This document shows positions 13,795 to 14,835 of a stretch of 14,835 nucleotides of DNA, piece after piece (within the stretch, counting starts at the first letter, position 1; every line of letters begins with the position of its first letter). The position numbers and the translations under genes were made by a program. Location of the stretch: assembly GCA_964387935.1 (NCBI GenBank), contig CAYLZN010000119.1:1-14835 (forward strand). Reading direction: 5' to 3'. The notes under the pieces were generated by a model. The model saw nothing but the letters and a program-made list of their open reading frames with translations. It was not told where the DNA came from and did not search any database. Origin of the DNA: CAYLZN01 sp964387935 (lineage in GTDB: Bacteria; Acidobacteriota; Vicinamibacteria; Vicinamibacterales; JAFNAJ01).

Positions 13795-14835
13795 TCAACG
13801 GCGGGAGCGGTCAGCCCATTCCGGGACGCATGAGGACGTCGAGGGCAGCGTCAGCGCCAGTGCGCCGCCGCTGCCCAGCAGGAGGGCCAGTCCGATCAAC
13901 GCCGCGTCGAAGGTGCCCGTCGCGTCTCGTGCGGCGCCCACGGCAAACGGTCCCACGAACCCTCCCACGTTGCCGATCGAATTGACCAGCGCGATGCCCC
14001 CGGCGGCTGCCGTGCCGCGGAGGAAGGACGTCGGCAGCGTCCAGAACGGCCCGAGCGACGCCCAGATTCCCGTCGCGGCGACGGTCAGCGCGAGCAGCGA
14101 GAGCACCGGTGTCGCGACACGGCTGGCGAGAACGAAACCGATGGCCGCCATCCACAAGGGCAGCACCACGTGCCACACCCGTTCGCCGGTGCGATCGGAG
14201 TGCGCGGCCACGGCGACCATGGCTATGGCCGCGAGCGCGTAGGGCAGTGCCGTGAGCGCCCCGATGCGGGCATCGCTCCACGCGGACTGCCCGCGCAGGA
14301 TCTGCGGCAGCCAGAAGCTCACGCCGTACAGGCCGATCACGGTGCAGAAGTAGACGGCGCTGACGACCCACACGCGGCCGCTTCGCACGGCGTCCGCCAG
14401 CCGGGTGTGTCGAGAGGCACCCGCAGCCGAACGGTCGCGTTCGAGGTGGGCGACGAGCGCCTCGCGTTCAGGCGCCGACAGCCAGCTCGCCTGCCCTGGG
14501 CCGTCGGGCAGCACTCGAAGCACCATGACGCCGAGCAGCACCGCCGGGAGTCCTTCGAGCAGGAAGAGCCATTGCCAGCCGGCGAGTCCCCAAAGACCGT
14601 CCATCGAGAGCAGGAGGCCGGAGAGCGGTCCACCGATGACGCCCGCGAGCGCTGTGGCGGTCATGAACCACGCGACGGCCCGCGCGCGCTCGGCGGCGGG
14701 AAACCAATACGTGAGATAGAGGATGACGCCAGGAAAGAACCCGGCCTCGCCGACCCCGAGCAGGAAGCGCAGGACGTAGAAGCTGACCGGCCCGCGCGCC
14801 CAGACCATGGCCACCGAGATCACGCCCCAGCTGAT
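13795..14835 (-). CDS. MFS transporter, ACS (anion:cation symporter) family, N-terminus outside window
   Basis: The frame is open through the right edge (first visible codons ISWGVISVAMVWARG), so the apparent GTG start at 14823 is internal; 346 C-terminal residues are present of an expected 420-440. The ACS-family signature FYVLRFLLGVGEAGFFPGV, followed by YLTYWFP and ARAVAWFM, lies near the visible N terminus. The C-terminal half has FWLPQILRG and NSIGNVGGFVGPFAVG. ACS permeases such as those for phthalate, glucarate, tartrate or hexuronates import organic anions with protons. About ten membrane segments can be seen. The last residues are polar and end at TGA 13797-13795, 66 bp from the start of the giant secreted protein on the same strand. 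The substrate cannot be told. Confidence 0.88.
   Translation of the reverse strand: MSWGVISVAMVWARGPVSFYVLRFLLGVGEAGFFPGVILYLTYWFPAAERARAVAWFMTATALAGVIGGPLSGLLLSMDGLWGLAGWQWLFLLEGLPAVLLGVMVLRVLPDGPGQASWLSAPEREALVAHLERDRSAAGASRHTRLADAVRSGRVWVVSAVYFCTVIGLYGVSFWLPQILRGQSAWSDARIGALTALPYALAAIAMVAVAAHSDRTGERVWHVVLPLWMAAIGFVLASRVATPVLSLLALTVAATGIWASLGPFWTLPTSFLRGTAAAGGIALVNSIGNVGGFVGPFAVGAARDATGTFDAALIGLALLLGSGGALALTLPSTSSCVPEWADRSRR

Noticed and set aside
1..14835. CRISPR arrays, insertion sequences, rRNA
   Set aside because: No regular direct repeats with spacers, no transposase motifs and no rRNA-like sequence were seen.

Overview
The window is GC-rich DNA in which most genes are tightly packed. 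It probably comes from an uncultured soil or sediment bacterium. Gram-negative features (an AmpG-type muropeptide permease, many Sec and one Tat export signal) together with a giant beta-propeller / AEGAT-repeat secreted protein and an abundance of exported hydrolases suggest Acidobacteriota, perhaps Vicinamibacteria. That assignment is inference; no rRNA or marker gene is present. A run of 10 N at 9389-9398 shows a scaffolded metagenome assembly.

Left part (1-2833): the 5' end of a penicillin-acylase-family (Ntn hydrolase) gene runs off the left edge on the minus strand (1-505). Next comes a degenerate, plus-strand tRNA-Leu(GAG)-like sequence (787-874). Immediately beside its 3' end is a minus-strand VapBC toxin-antitoxin pair (antitoxin 1317-1544, PIN toxin 892-1320, overlapping GTGA junction). 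Its promoter predicts a leaderless vapB mRNA, and a perfect 17-nt palindrome covers the -10 box. Behind it lies a broken AAA/DUF4143 ATPase lacking its Walker A half (1844 to about 2767), with a possible inverted N-terminal scrap at 1634-1726. The stretch 787-2770 looks like a small, decaying accessory island next to a tRNA.

Middle part (2834-9900): a Tat-exported M20-type metallohydrolase with unusual metal-site residues (+) converges on a minus-strand pair, dienoyl-CoA isomerase-like crotonase followed by AmpG-like permease. Divergent from the crotonase is a plus-strand pair, an exported CocE/NonD (S15-like) hydrolase and an exported M14 aspartoacylase/succinylglutamate-desuccinylase-like enzyme that is split by the assembly gap.

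Right part (9934-14835): a 1264-residue secreted protein (minus) has an SBBP beta-propeller that is interrupted by a second, Asp-box (BNR/VPS10-like) propeller and then resumes. It is followed by a Ca-binding aspartate-rich segment and four C-terminal AEGAT-type repeats. Last is an ACS-family MFS permease (minus) that is cut by the right edge.

Four of the genes encode predicted exported amide/ester hydrolases (penicillin acylase, M20, CocE, M14), and two encode importers. This fits a lifestyle of scavenging peptides and acylated amines outside the cytoplasm, but the genes are on different strands and do not form one operon.
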